64,000 nt of DNA from contig JAQIBV010000049.1 in the NCBI GenBank assembly GCA_027858855.1, positions 25,561 through 89,560 of the forward strand, in the 5' to 3' direction. Below are positions 54,250 through 62,916 of this stretch, piece by piece. How positions within the stretch are numbered: position 1 is the stretch's first letter; the number at the start of each line of letters is the position of its first letter. Below the pieces are notes generated by a model. The model searched no databases and was not told where the DNA came from. It saw only the letters and a program-made list of their open reading frames with translations. A program made the translations under genes and the position numbers. This DNA is from Spirochaetota bacterium. GTDB taxonomy: Bacteria > Spirochaetota > UBA4802 > JAFGJZ01.

Positions 54250-55311
54250 ATGAATAAACTATTACTTTTCACGTCTGCTATCGTCCTCACTACATTTATA
54301 TTTTCATGCTCAACTCTTATGCCAACAAAAGAACCGTCCGTACCGGTCGATACCATAGAACCTGAACCAAACGATATTCCTGAATCCAACTATGCTCAGT
54401 TTGAGTTTCTAACAATATCGAAAGGGGAATTCAGAGACAAAATTACTCTCTCCTGGGAAGCTACACCAGATGTAGAAGATGATCTTATTTACCATATTTA
54501 CCGTGCCGACAAAATGAATACCCCATATAAAAAAATCGCAGAGACCAGCGAAGCATCCTGGAGCGATACAAAAGCAACTCCCGGGCTTAAACTTTTTTAC
54601 CGTGTTGTGCCGGTAATAAAGGGGACAGAGGATGGAGTAGAAGAGGGTGAAGCAGCAGAAACTGAAGACGCCCCATCAACCAAAGAGCTTGTTTCTACAC
54701 CCGAGAAAGAGGATGTAGACCATGACAACTTCGGCTATGCACGGTCAACTTATCCATCAGGTACAAGTTTCAATGCCCTGACAAGAACCTACAACTGGGG
54801 AATTCCCAAGATGACTGCGGCTCAGCGAAAACAGGCAAAGAGTGACACAGAATATCTTAAAGAGAAGGTTCTTCATCCGGTAAAACTGAATATGACACTG
54901 ATGATGATTACACCACATCTTAACTCTGGAAAGGTTGTCGCCCTCACAAATTTTAAAGCGGTTTCGGTAGTACGAAGAAAACGCATGATCTACCTGTTTG
55001 ACAAAGACTATTCGTACGTAGTGGCCTTTACCAGCTCTCATGTTTCAAGAATTCTTTCTTCACGAACAAGAAAATCACTGTACGAACGCCTTATGTTCAA
55101 CAGTGTAGCTTTCGGAGCAAAGGATGAAGAGATTGAGGTAATTGATGACAAGGGTTACACCCGAATCCTGCCTTCATTCAAATCGATAGCTCTTGCGACA
55201 CAGTATTACCCCAAGACCCGTAACTGGAAAAATGAAACTATTCTTTTTGTAACCGGCGACAAAGAGCTTCAGCGCGAAATGCGAAAAGTTCAGGACAGAA
55301 ATAACAGATGA
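54250..55311 (+). CDS. Lipoprotein with fibronectin type III-like domain
   Basis: This 353-residue protein has a lipoprotein signal (LLFTSAIVLTTFIFSC) and an FN3-like domain at residues 55-120 (ITLSWEATPDVEDDLIYHIY, LKLFYRVVPVIKG). After an acidic linker there is a unique 190-residue domain (YNWGIPKMTAAQRKQAKSDT, KVVALTNFKAVSVVRRKRMI). RBS AAGGAGG is strong. Its stop overlaps the purU start (ATGA), though the two functions seem unrelated. Confidence 0.75.
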   Translation: MNKLLLFTSAIVLTTFIFSCSTLMPTKEPSVPVDTIEPEPNDIPESNYAQFEFLTISKGEFRDKITLSWEATPDVEDDLIYHIYRADKMNTPYKKIAETSEASWSDTKATPGLKLFYRVVPVIKGTEDGVEEGEAAETEDAPSTKELVSTPEKEDVDHDNFGYARSTYPSGTSFNALTRTYNWGIPKMTAAQRKQAKSDTEYLKEKVLHPVKLNMTLMMITPHLNSGKVVALTNFKAVSVVRRKRMIYLFDKDYSYVVAFTSSHVSRILSSRTRKSLYERLMFNSVAFGAKDEEIEVIDDKGYTRILPSFKSIALATQYYPKTRNWKNETILFVTGDKELQREMRKVQDRNNR

Positions 55312-56144
55312 ACAGACACAGACTACTAATCGACTGTACCGACAATGTCGGTCTTGTTAATCAAATTACCGGTGTTCTTGCATCGCATGGTGTGAACATT
55401 CTGGAAAACGATGAGTTTGTAGAGCGCGACGAGAACCACTTCTTCATGCGTACCGAATTTTCCGGGGTCTTTGACTCCGGAAAGCTCTACTCGGATTTGG
55501 CTGCGGTTCTTCCACAAAACGCACTGATTAACCTTACTGGCAAACGTAAAAAAAACATCGTTGTTCTAGTAACCAAAGAGCACCACTGCCTCGGCGACAT
55601 CCTTATACGTCATGCCTTTGGTGATCTTGACGCACAAATTCTTGCTATAATCAGCAACCATCAAAATTTGCGCGAGCTATCTGAACAGATGCGTATTCCG
55701 TTTCACTATATTTCACACGAAAATCTTACCCGTGAAAAACATGAAGAGATGATAATAAAGCAGATCTCCCAATACAACCCCGAGTTTATTGTTCTGGCAA
55801 AATATATGCGCATTCTTACTCCACAGTTTACATCGCTTTTTCCAAACCGTATCATCAACATACACCACTCGTTTCTTCCTGCCTTTATTGGTGCGAATCC
55901 ATACAAGCAGGCCTTTATGCGCGGTGTGAAAATTATCGGTGCAACGGCTCACTTCGTAAACCATGAGCTGGATGAGGGCCCAATTATTGCTCAGGATGTC
56001 GTTTCGGTTAACCATACCAATTCGGCCGAAGAGATGGCACGCAAGGGGCGCGATGTAGAGAAGATTGTCCTTTCGAAAGCCCTGAACCTGGTATTCGAAG
56101 ACCGTGTGATGGTAAACGGAAACAAAACAATCGTCTTTGAATAG
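55308..56144 (+). CDS. purU: Formyltetrahydrofolate deformylase
   Basis: The 278-residue enzyme hydrolyses 10-formyl-THF to formate and THF, feeding formate to purine synthesis and balancing one-carbon pools. The N-terminal ACT domain is at residues 1-80 (RLLIDCTDNVGLVNQITGVL). The formyltransferase fold has the catalytic blocks INIHHSFLPAFIGANPYKQA and GATAHFVNHELDEGPIIAQD, with the active-site His and Asp. Length and motifs match PurU rather than GART. It is translationally coupled to the lipoprotein gene. Confidence 0.93.
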   Translation: MNRHRLLIDCTDNVGLVNQITGVLASHGVNILENDEFVERDENHFFMRTEFSGVFDSGKLYSDLAAVLPQNALINLTGKRKKNIVVLVTKEHHCLGDILIRHAFGDLDAQILAIISNHQNLRELSEQMRIPFHYISHENLTREKHEEMIIKQISQYNPEFIVLAKYMRILTPQFTSLFPNRIINIHHSFLPAFIGANPYKQAFMRGVKIIGATAHFVNHELDEGPIIAQDVVSVNHTNSAEEMARKGRDVEKIVLSKALNLVFEDRVMVNGNKTIVFE

Positions 56145-56182
56145 AAGCAAGAGCAAATATTTATCAGGCTTTATGCAACAAG

Positions 56183-56215
56183 CGAACGCACCAATTTAAG
56201 GTGTTGATGCGTTCG
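56183..56215. terminator. Hairpin between convergent purU and tldE
   Basis: CGAACGCA/TGCGTTCG arms enclose a smaller CACC/GGTG stem. It lies in the 110-bp convergent gap and could serve both genes, though T-runs are weak. Confidence 0.5.
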
Positions 56216-56254
56216 TTAATGAAAATCACATCTTCATGGCTCATTGTTAACTGT

Positions 56255-57547
56255 TTATCCGGTAAAGTTAACACCGTCAAACATTATATACGGCAGGGTT
56301 AACCCCGACATGTTTTTCACATCCAGACTCAGGTCTACCCCCTTTTCAAACATCGAAAAAAGATTATCCGAAATCATGCAATCTTTTACCCGCCCCACTA
56401 TTTCACCCTTTTCCACCAGAAATCCAAGATCCAGGTTTGCGCTAAAATCGCCCTTGAAGGTATTTGACTGCCCAAGCCCAATGAATTGATGAGCAAGAAT
56501 TGCACGGTCACACCCTGCAAGCATTTCCGCGGACGACAGTTCACCAGGCAGAACTTCAAGATTTGAAAAAGATGCGGAGGGTTTTCCGGCATAACTGCGT
56601 GAAGAGTGACCGGTCGGTTCGCCACCAGTCAAAGCCGCATACTTCAAATCACTGATGCACTCCTTCACAACACCGCCCTCAATTAGCGCCCGCCTTTTTG
56701 CAACAACTCCCTCATCATCACATGCATAGCTGTAGGGTGAATCGGCCTTTAAAGGATCATCAATAAGTGTGAACTTAGGATCAAACAGCGCAGTTCCAAT
56801 CTTATCCTGATAGGGGGAAATTTTGCGGTATATCTGTTCTGCACTCAAACCGCCAATCAGTATATATAGAACAGATGCGAAAGCCCGTGGTGTAAGGATA
56901 AGCGGTACACGTCCACTTGATAATTTAGCAGGCCTGATACTCATATCAAGCCGGGAAACGATCTCCCGTGACAACTCCCCGATATCAATAGGATTATAGG
57001 CCGAAAGGGAGTGTCCGGTTTCAATTCGTGTTCCATCTTCCAGCACTACAGTCGCCGAGCATGACGCAGAATATGAGTGCGAAGAATCATGGTGCTCTAA
57101 ACCATTAGAATTTCTCAGAATTGAACTGCTCTCGCCCGCTGAAACCGACATATTTATCTCGGCATCGGGATAGCTTTTTTCAATAAGGGAAATGACCTCT
57201 TCCCCCTTGGCGATCTCTTCATCAATGTCAGCAACAATTCTTTCAGGGCGTTCAAGGTTTGAATAATTCAGTCCTGATTTCGGCAGATCAAAGGCTTCCG
57301 AATCTCCATAAGCTGCCAGCTGAACTGCCCGCTGAGCCAGACCGCCTAATCCGTTGCTGTCATTTGTATATGAGATGCCGGTCTTGCCCTCAGCATTTAC
57401 ACGAAGACCAACTCCGCTATTTGCGCTTTCACGAATACTGTACAAACGGTTATTCTTAAACGATATAGGAGTCGAACGGCTGGAATATTCAACAATATCA
57501 TACCAGCGGCACTTCGTATCTAAAAAATCTGTATCGATAGCTTTCAC
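56255..57547 (-). CDS. pmbA: TldE/PmbA-family metalloprotease subunit
   Basis: This 430-residue protein partners with TldD in the heterodimeric TldD/E protease that trims peptides. The family pattern is seen in GISYTNDSNGLGGLAQRAVQ, VPLILTPRAFASVLYILIGG and NTFKGDFSANLDLGFLVEKG. It lacks the HExxH zinc motif, as expected for the TldE subunit. It begins at a GTG that overlaps the tldD stop (GTGA), preceded by GGAGG. Confidence 0.9.
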   Translation of the reverse strand: MKAIDTDFLDTKCRWYDIVEYSSRSTPISFKNNRLYSIRESANSGVGLRVNAEGKTGISYTNDSNGLGGLAQRAVQLAAYGDSEAFDLPKSGLNYSNLERPERIVADIDEEIAKGEEVISLIEKSYPDAEINMSVSAGESSSILRNSNGLEHHDSSHSYSASCSATVVLEDGTRIETGHSLSAYNPIDIGELSREIVSRLDMSIRPAKLSSGRVPLILTPRAFASVLYILIGGLSAEQIYRKISPYQDKIGTALFDPKFTLIDDPLKADSPYSYACDDEGVVAKRRALIEGGVVKECISDLKYAALTGGEPTGHSSRSYAGKPSASFSNLEVLPGELSSAEMLAGCDRAILAHQFIGLGQSNTFKGDFSANLDLGFLVEKGEIVGRVKDCMISDNLFSMFEKGVDLSLDVKNMSGLTLPYIMFDGVNFTG

Positions 57548-58926
57548 TGTTTTCCTCCGATAAGTACATTATCAATAAGCAGGTGCGGTCCACCAAATGA
57601 AACAGGAAGCGGGCTCTGCCCTCCCTTTCCACATCCACCAAGTCCTCCAAACAGCTCCATATCGTCGGCAATCATTCGGATATTGCGCAATGTGTCGAAA
57701 ACGTTCCCGGTTAGCATAACATTTTTCACCATTTTACCCGGTTTACCATCTTTAATAATACGTCCATAGGCTGCAGAAAAGGTAAACATCTCCAGATTAG
57801 TCTGACCCCCGAAAGCATTGCAGGCATACACCCCGTCCTCTACCGAGTTAAACAGATCCTCTTTATTTGAACTTCCGTTTTCAATATAGGTATTTGTCAT
57901 TCTTATAATCGGCTGAGCCATGGCCGATATGGCACGGGCATTACCAGTTACCTCTTCATCCATCTTTTCAGCAGTTTCACGGGAATGCAACCGTCCGGTC
58001 AATTTGCCATCCTTGATTAAATAGCTCTTTCGAGGCTCAACACCTTCATCATCAAGAGGTATGTATCCGGCAGCAGTCTCGACGGTACCATCATCTACAA
58101 CATTTAAGCCGGGTGTACCGAACTCTTTACCAAGTTTCATCAGGCTTTTCATGCGTTCGTTCTCGTACACAAAGTCTGCTTCCGACAGGTGGCCGAATGC
58201 CTCATGAATAAAGACTCCGGTCAAACGGGGATCGGTGATAACAGGATAGCGACCACCATCAATCTCTTCCGCACTTAAAAGCTCTAACGCTGTTGCCACC
58301 ACCATTTCGGCTTCTGCATGACGGTTGTTTACAAATTCAAAACCACCATATCCAGCAAAGGATTCCTGATAAGACTGAATCTCATTGCCCTCTTTGGCTA
58401 TTGCTGATAGAGCAACTCCGCAATGCGACTTGTCATAGAGCATCTCGGCTCCTTCACTATTCAAATACAACTCATTAGCATGTGTGTCTCGATAGAGGGT
58501 GCGGGTTGTCTGAATTTTACCAGAACCCAGCAAAATTTTATTATATTCATCACATAGTTTAAATTTTTCATCCAGTGAAACAGAAGAGAAATCGATCTGT
58601 GACTCTATCTTTTTTCTAACTTTAACAGCAGCAGTACTCTTGATCCTGTTAAGAGGCTGTGCCCTCAGTTTTAGTGACAGCTCTTTTGCACGAGCTATAT
58701 ATAATGCAATATCATCGGGAGAATTAAAGGAGACAAACGTCCAGTTACCCCGGTCAAACATACGCACCGATCCGGCCAAAGAGATACCCGACGATACTGT
58801 TTCTATGGATTCACCCCGCAACGAAAGCACTGTTTTATCCGTCGACGACAGGCGAATCTCTGCATAATCACACTGAATTTTATTCAACTCTTCACGCAAG
58901 GTGGTGATACCTGATTCATCAATCAC
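57544..58926 (-). CDS. tldD: TldD-family metalloprotease subunit
   Basis: This protein of about 460 residues is the catalytic subunit of the TldD/E protease. It contains the zinc motif HEAFGH in GVFIHEAFGHLSEADFVYEN, plus LNVVDDGTVETAAGYIPLDD, GRLHSRETAEKMDE and the C-terminal GGCGKGGQSPLPVSFGGPHL. The open frame extends eight codons further to an ATG at 58950, but a GTG at 58926 has GGAGG five bases upstream and was chosen. It is the first gene of the tldD-tldE operon. Confidence 0.9.
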   Translation of the reverse strand: MIDESGITTLREELNKIQCDYAEIRLSSTDKTVLSLRGESIETVSSGISLAGSVRMFDRGNWTFVSFNSPDDIALYIARAKELSLKLRAQPLNRIKSTAAVKVRKKIESQIDFSSVSLDEKFKLCDEYNKILLGSGKIQTTRTLYRDTHANELYLNSEGAEMLYDKSHCGVALSAIAKEGNEIQSYQESFAGYGGFEFVNNRHAEAEMVVATALELLSAEEIDGGRYPVITDPRLTGVFIHEAFGHLSEADFVYENERMKSLMKLGKEFGTPGLNVVDDGTVETAAGYIPLDDEGVEPRKSYLIKDGKLTGRLHSRETAEKMDEEVTGNARAISAMAQPIIRMTNTYIENGSSNKEDLFNSVEDGVYACNAFGGQTNLEMFTFSAAYGRIIKDGKPGKMVKNVMLTGNVFDTLRNIRMIADDMELFGGLGGCGKGGQSPLPVSFGGPHLLIDNVLIGGKQ

Positions 58927-59227
58927 TGCAACCTCCAAATGTTTTATCATTATACGAAATTGAACTGCCCCCCGGGAACTGTAAAGCGGTTTTTATCTAA
59001 ACGTTCTTTCCGCTTAATGACATCACACCCTTTACGGTCAACGCCCCACCGGAATTCAAATTCAATAAATTCAACTCTCGCACTGCTTTCTTTCTTGAAG
59101 CTCATAAGCTGTATGATTATGAGCTTTTCTACCGCAAGTTGCAAACCAAAATTATCCATGCGCTTAAGAATGACTGCGTGAAATTTGTCGGGATGGAAAA
59201 GGAGTTCACCATGTTCCAAAACATGCC
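58927..59227. other. Non-genic or decayed region upstream of tldD
   Basis: No complete gene is present. The plus-strand frame near 59032-59240 reads protein-like (FKFNKFNSRTAFFLEAHKL, then YDYELFYRKLQTKIIHALKN) but has no start and merges into the antisense of the istB remnant, so it is probably a fragment of a second mobile gene. Confidence 0.35.
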
Positions 59228-59394
59228 AAGGAGCATCATTCGACTATCAGCGGCAAAAGGGTTTAATCCGAAATCATCAAGAATCAATAAATCCTGTTTT
59301 TGTAAACGGCTCATGGTTTTAAAATAGGTGCCGTCATCTTTTTAGAAATTTCATCAATGAAGAGTAATGTAGTAGAGAATAAAATTGTAAAAAG
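59228..59394 (-). pseudogene. istB: Fragment of an IS21-family istB ATPase
   Basis: On the minus strand the frame reads LLFIDEISKKDDGTYFKTMS then RLQKQDLLILDDFGLNPFAA, which contains the Walker B region (LLILDDFGL) of IstB helper ATPases. It then loses similarity after SRMMLL. The start, the Walker A part and the C-terminus are gone, and no istA or terminal repeats are visible nearby. It is a relic marking past IS21 insertion at the edge of the mobile-looking region. Confidence 0.65.
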
Positions 59395-59430
59395 CAAGAC
59401 TAAGTATTTCTGAATATCCTCCGTAATGCC

Positions 59431-59459
59431 CTGGTCGCAATTCGAAGAATTGCTGCTCG
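59431..59459 (-). other. Dispersed structured element, copy B (variant inner stem)
   Basis: The core has conserved CGAGCA and CGACCAG, but the inner hairpin is GCAATTC-ttc-GAATTGC instead of GCAAGA-gtca-TCTTGC: the stem is kept by compensatory change. The outer stem seen in the other copies does not form clearly here. Same orientation as the copy at 62530. Confidence 0.55.
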
Positions 59460-59545
59460 TCTATGCAACCTAAGACAGAATTCCCTTGCATTTTTTTCAC
59501 TTGTCTTGTTTATATGTCATTCGTGTGTCGTGTATCCATATCGTT

Positions 59546-60571
59546 CTATATTATCCTTTTGGGCTTTAATCTGAAAATAAATTTTGGAATCATCATTCTG
59601 ATTCGGTCTTCAATTGATGATTTGTTTTTTTGATAAACAATACCAAGTACTATTAATCCAACTCCAATCAGTGTTAATGTGAATGGAAACATTGGTGAGT
59701 CTTTGAAGTATTTATAAGATAATCGGCTCAAAAACTCCATCACGCCGATTGTTCCGAATACAAGAAATACATTTCTTTCAAGGACTATTGAAACACCAAT
59801 CATCAGGATGTGAATCATTCCGAAAGCAAGCAACATGAGAGTTTCATCGTTGTAAAACACTGATAGTCCGGATGTTAATGTTATCAAACCGAATAAATAA
59901 AGCCAGAATGAATAGTCTTTTTCATATTTAATATCAAAAATGTATGCTGCAAACAACATTAATACTCCAAAGATTTTGGAAACAAGTGCTCTGTCTGTCC
60001 ATGTGAATGCGTCTGTTTGCATTAGAATCGGAACAATGTCCATTGAAAAAAACCAGAGAGTAAATGCTATTAAAAACATATGAAAGGGGAATCGCGTTAA
60101 CCGCAATATAATGATCCCAACTATAAACGTGGAAATCTCAAGTACAACCCATTTCCCTTTTATCCAGATATAGTAATCACCATAGTTTGTGTTTACAGGC
60201 CAAAAATCAAATGTTTTCATAATGCCAAATGCCAGCAATGGCGTTATCGCAATCACAATTGAAAATAGCATTCCACCCGGAACAATCAGTTTATTTTTGA
60301 AATAGACAAAGTAACCTGCAATAAAAAAGGACATCAAATAAATCAGAGAGAAGATGGTAATTCCTTGTGCTCCAAAACTGTCCCAGCTGGATTTCATAAG
60401 CCAGGTTAATGCTGAAATTACAAGCAAACCGCCGCCATAATACAAGACGTTTAGCAGCTCTGATGACCTGGAATCAGTATTTTTGATATGATTTTTAAAT
60501 TTTTCAACCTGGTCTTTTGTGAAGATTCCATTTGAAATAGCATCATGTAAATGCTTGTCACTGTATTTCAT
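59546..60571 (-). CDS. DUF2157-family multi-pass membrane protein
   Basis: This 341-residue protein has a short cytoplasmic N-terminus (HDAISNGIFTKDQVEKFKNH) followed by about ten membrane helices, with the DUF2157-type start (VLYYGGGLLVISALTWLM) and a basic C-terminus (RLKPKRII). The function is unknown. It stands alone, with a long non-coding leader, between a structured element and a C10 tract, as is common for cargo genes. Confidence 0.72.
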   Translation of the reverse strand: MKYSDKHLHDAISNGIFTKDQVEKFKNHIKNTDSRSSELLNVLYYGGGLLVISALTWLMKSSWDSFGAQGITIFSLIYLMSFFIAGYFVYFKNKLIVPGGMLFSIVIAITPLLAFGIMKTFDFWPVNTNYGDYYIWIKGKWVVLEISTFIVGIIILRLTRFPFHMFLIAFTLWFFSMDIVPILMQTDAFTWTDRALVSKIFGVLMLFAAYIFDIKYEKDYSFWLYLFGLITLTSGLSVFYNDETLMLLAFGMIHILMIGVSIVLERNVFLVFGTIGVMEFLSRLSYKYFKDSPMFPFTLTLIGVGLIVLGIVYQKNKSSIEDRIRMMIPKFIFRLKPKRII

Positions 60572-60970
60572 TTATTACACCGGTTAGCTAATATAATTTA
60601 AACTACAAATTGTCCCGCGACCTAATGTTAGATTATCAAACGGTCGTTCAGTTTTGTAAAGTGCTTTTTGTGTTCACATGTGTATGGTGGAATTGTTTCG
60701 TATTTCTGCGAAGGTATATCATGCCCCCCCCCCTCAAGAGACGGGGCAACACCATACAACGTTTCAGGAATATGAGAAGTTGCCATTACCTCGAAGAGGT
60801 TGACTAGTGATTGTGAAATTGGATTTCCAATTTTACGATTACTTGTCATTGGCAATTTGACGAAGCCCAAGGCGGTACTCCGACGCAGCTTATATTCGCT
60901 GTTAAGTTTAGTTTTTTGTGTAAGAGAGAATAGCCTATTATTGGTCAAGAATGACCAATAAAACCGCTTA
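60572..60970. other. Spacer with C10 tract and hairpins
   Basis: This 399-bp gap holds ten consecutive C residues at 60724-60733 (G10 on the gene strand). It also has a perfect 10-bp inverted repeat (60938-60947 and 60952-60961) just after the DinB-like gene, and an AT-rich leader to the DUF2157 gene. A 130-codon minus-strand frame (61020-60628) overlaps the DinB end and is not supported. Confidence 0.5.
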
Positions 60971-61444
60971 TTATACAGAATTAACAAAATTGTCTTTTGC
61001 CTTCCCTTTTTCTTGCTCATTTAATAAACAGTTAATTTCACCCAAATGGAAATAACTATGTTTCATCAAAAATATAACAATACTTAGTTTACTATTACCA
61101 GTCCATTTAAAATCTATATTCTCTGATTCAAAATCTAGATTATCCAGCCATTGTTTTGTTTTTATTTTCATATCCATTATTAGAAAAGATAAGTCTTCAA
61201 TTGAAGGAAAATCTTTTTCTTCAATTGAAGACCAATTTTCATTGATAACTTTTCCTGATTTATATTTAATTGCAGTTTTATCTTTCATATAGTCTTTAGT
61301 ACTCTTGATTATATGAAATGATGTTCTACTTGGTATTATCAAACCGTAACCATATTCATTCCATGATGATTCATTGAAGTCATTCACAATTAAATCAAAT
61401 GTTTTCCAGAAATGATTAAATTGATTTATAAATTCCTCTTTCAA
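60971..61444 (-). CDS. DinB/YfiT-like four-helix protein
   Basis: This 157-residue, mainly helical protein has the DinB-like C-terminal histidine region (IFLMKHSYFHLGEINCLLNE) and an N-terminal helix containing NHFWKTFDLIVNDF. DinB-superfamily proteins bind metal and often act in thiol-dependent reactions; the specific role is unknown. The start is a TTG with GGGGAG upstream. Just before it, at 61460-61477, is a CCTGCCA-agga-TGGCAGG hairpin that would sit in its leader. Confidence 0.65.
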   Translation of the reverse strand: MKEEFINQFNHFWKTFDLIVNDFNESSWNEYGYGLIIPSRTSFHIIKSTKDYMKDKTAIKYKSGKVINENWSSIEEKDFPSIEDLSFLIMDMKIKTKQWLDNLDFESENIDFKWTGNSKLSIVIFLMKHSYFHLGEINCLLNEQEKGKAKDNFVNSV

Positions 61445-61749
61445 AACTCTCCCCTTTTTCCTGCCAAGGATGGCAGGATTTTTTAATATAATTTCAAAAA
61501 AATTGAACTTAACGTTTATCGTAACTGACGTTGCATGTCCGCTTTAGTGGTTGGCGCAGTTTGTGCACGATATGTCAGGATGACATCAAGCGGTTTTCCG
61601 GAACAGGATGTTCGATAAAGAAAACCGCCTGCACAAATCCGTGACAAAATGCAATGTGCCACAAGGCCGAGGACCGGAACCCAGCTCTGCTGGGTGAGGA
61701 CCGGAGCTGTTACAATTTGTTATCTGACGTTTACAATTCCAAGTAATTG
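61445..61749. other. Highly structured non-coding spacer
   Basis: The 305-bp gap between vapC and the DinB-like gene contains nested hairpins: an outer TTTGTGCA/TGCACAAA (61560-61567, 61630-61637) enclosing GCGGTTTTC/GAAAACCGC (61590-61598, 61620-61628). Two small hairpins share the loop gga (61572-61586 and 61601-61613), and a third is ACCCAGC-tct-GCTGGGT, flanked by direct repeats gaggaccgga. G+C is higher than in the flanking genes. It resembles a folded single-strand recombination site or an RNA rather than promoter DNA. Confidence 0.5.
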
Positions 61750-62148
61750 TTATGTTATCCAGTTTTCTATTTTTAAATTTTTTATTCGTTTAAACTCTTT
61801 AACATTGTTAGTCACAAGAATTCCATTATTAGATAAAATAATTGAAGCTATTATAAAGTCATTTGGACCAGCTATATTCCCTTTCTTCTCAAGATCAGCT
61901 CTTATCTTAGCGTACTCGATTGATGATTTATCATCAAAACCAATAATTTCAAAAGGATCTAAAAAATAATTAATTTTTTCAAAATTTTGTTTCCGTTTAA
62001 TACTTTTTTCTGCACCGTATAATAATTCAGCTTTGACAATTGATGGAATTTTTATATCCTTGGGGCTTGTGCTATATATTTTGTCTCTTACTTCTTCATA
62101 ATTTCCTTTTAAAAAATATACGCAGATATTAGTATCAAGAAAGTACAT
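61750..62148 (-). CDS. vapC: VapC-type PIN-domain toxin
   Basis: The 132-residue PIN-domain ribonuclease has its acidic residues in place: MYFLDTNICVYFLKG (first Asp), SIVKAELLYGAEKS (Glu), GPNDFIIASIIL (Asp) and ILVTNNVKEFKRI (usually D/N-E-F). It would cleave tRNA or rRNA when freed from its antitoxin. Its ATG overlaps the antitoxin stop by one base. Confidence 0.88.
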   Translation of the reverse strand: MYFLDTNICVYFLKGNYEEVRDKIYSTSPKDIKIPSIVKAELLYGAEKSIKRKQNFEKINYFLDPFEIIGFDDKSSIEYAKIRADLEKKGNIAGPNDFIIASIILSNNGILVTNNVKEFKRIKNLKIENWIT

Positions 62149-62375
62149 TATAATGACTCACGTTTTATGTCATTGTCAAAAGATAAACTATCAATCTTAA
62201 AAGTATCGTCATCAATTGAACCAAAAAGATCAAAATAACCTCTCGGATATTCATCATTTACGGCACTTTTTATTCGTAACCCTACCCATTTAGAAATAGA
62301 TAAATGTTCAACTTTTGCCGCTTTTTCAACTTTTTCCAAGGTATCTTTATCAATATAGAGTGAAATTTGTGGCAT
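62148..62375 (-). CDS. vapB: VapB-type antitoxin
   Basis: This 75-residue protein has an N-terminal ribbon-helix-helix domain (MPQISLYIDKDTLEKVEKAA, SISKWVGLRIK) and a C-terminal toxin-binding tail. It neutralises VapC and should repress its own promoter through the palindrome upstream. RBS AAGGAG is strong. Confidence 0.85.
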   Translation of the reverse strand: MPQISLYIDKDTLEKVEKAAKVEHLSISKWVGLRIKSAVNDEYPRGYFDLFGSIDDDTFKIDSLSFDNDIKRESL

Positions 62376-62393
62376 AATTAACTCCTTTCTATC

Positions 62394-62442
62394 AAAATAA
62401 AAAGAAAATAATTACAAGTCAAGTATATTTTAAAGTATACTT
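62394..62442 (-). promoter_or_regulatory. vapBC promoter and candidate operator
   Basis: On the minus strand TTGACT (62422-62417) and TATTTT (62399-62394) are 17 bases apart. The palindrome AAGTATA/TATACTT (62421-62427 and 62436-62442) touches the -35 element, as expected for an autoregulatory VapB operator. Confidence 0.55.
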
Positions 62443-62529
62443 GTTTATTGAGTATAGCTAACAAAGTTTGATCCACTTCCCAAGTGCCTTCACCTTCGGT
62501 CGAAGCATCAAGTTGACTGAAACCGCTCC

Positions 62530-62563
62530 GGGCTGGTCGCAAGATGACTCTTGCTGCTCGCCC
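62530..62563 (-). other. Dispersed structured element, copy C
   Basis: Read on the minus strand: outer stem GGGC/GCCC, conserved GAGCA and GACCA, and inner hairpin GCAAGA-gtca-TCTTGC. Compared with copy A the outer stem changes from GTGC/GCAC, again keeping pairing. A short frame through it (RAARVILRPA) is not regarded as a gene. The rest of 62443-62916 is AT-rich and non-coding. Confidence 0.65.
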
Positions 62564-62916
62564 AAGCATCCCGGGTAAAATAGTTCCCGACACAGTCTAC
62601 TATATATATGGAGTTAGTATTATATGCGCTTCTTCTTGTAAAATAACAATATATGCGTATTCCGGTCCATACCTGTAATCTTTTTTTCAATCGTAGTTCA
62701 GATCTTCAATAACAAAATCAAGTTTATCTTTAAGACTCATAAAAGTAACCCATAATGAGATTGCTTGATATCAATCAAACTTAACTACTTAATATTTTAA
62801 ATAAAAAATACCTTGATAATTTATATTACAATTATTTAATTAAGCAAATCTTTTTCAATTTAAGGTATACCCCATTAAAAGTCAGAACATAACGTAAAAA
62901 GAGGACTTCTCAATAC

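Noticed and set aside
60628..61020. 130-codon minus-strand frame through the C10 tract
   Set aside because: It overlaps the DinB-like gene, has an atypical composition, and crosses hairpins; no family is recognisable. I treat it as spacer.
59431..62563. Integron gene-cassette array with attC sites
   Set aside because: Gene content and folded spacers are suggestive, but the paired core motifs RYYYAAC and GTTRRRY could not be found at both ends of each spacer, and no integrase is in the window.
62378..62593. Minus-strand frame reading GRAARVILRPAR
   Set aside because: The same peptide arises wherever the structured element is translated in that frame; the conservation is at DNA level with stem covariation, not protein-like.
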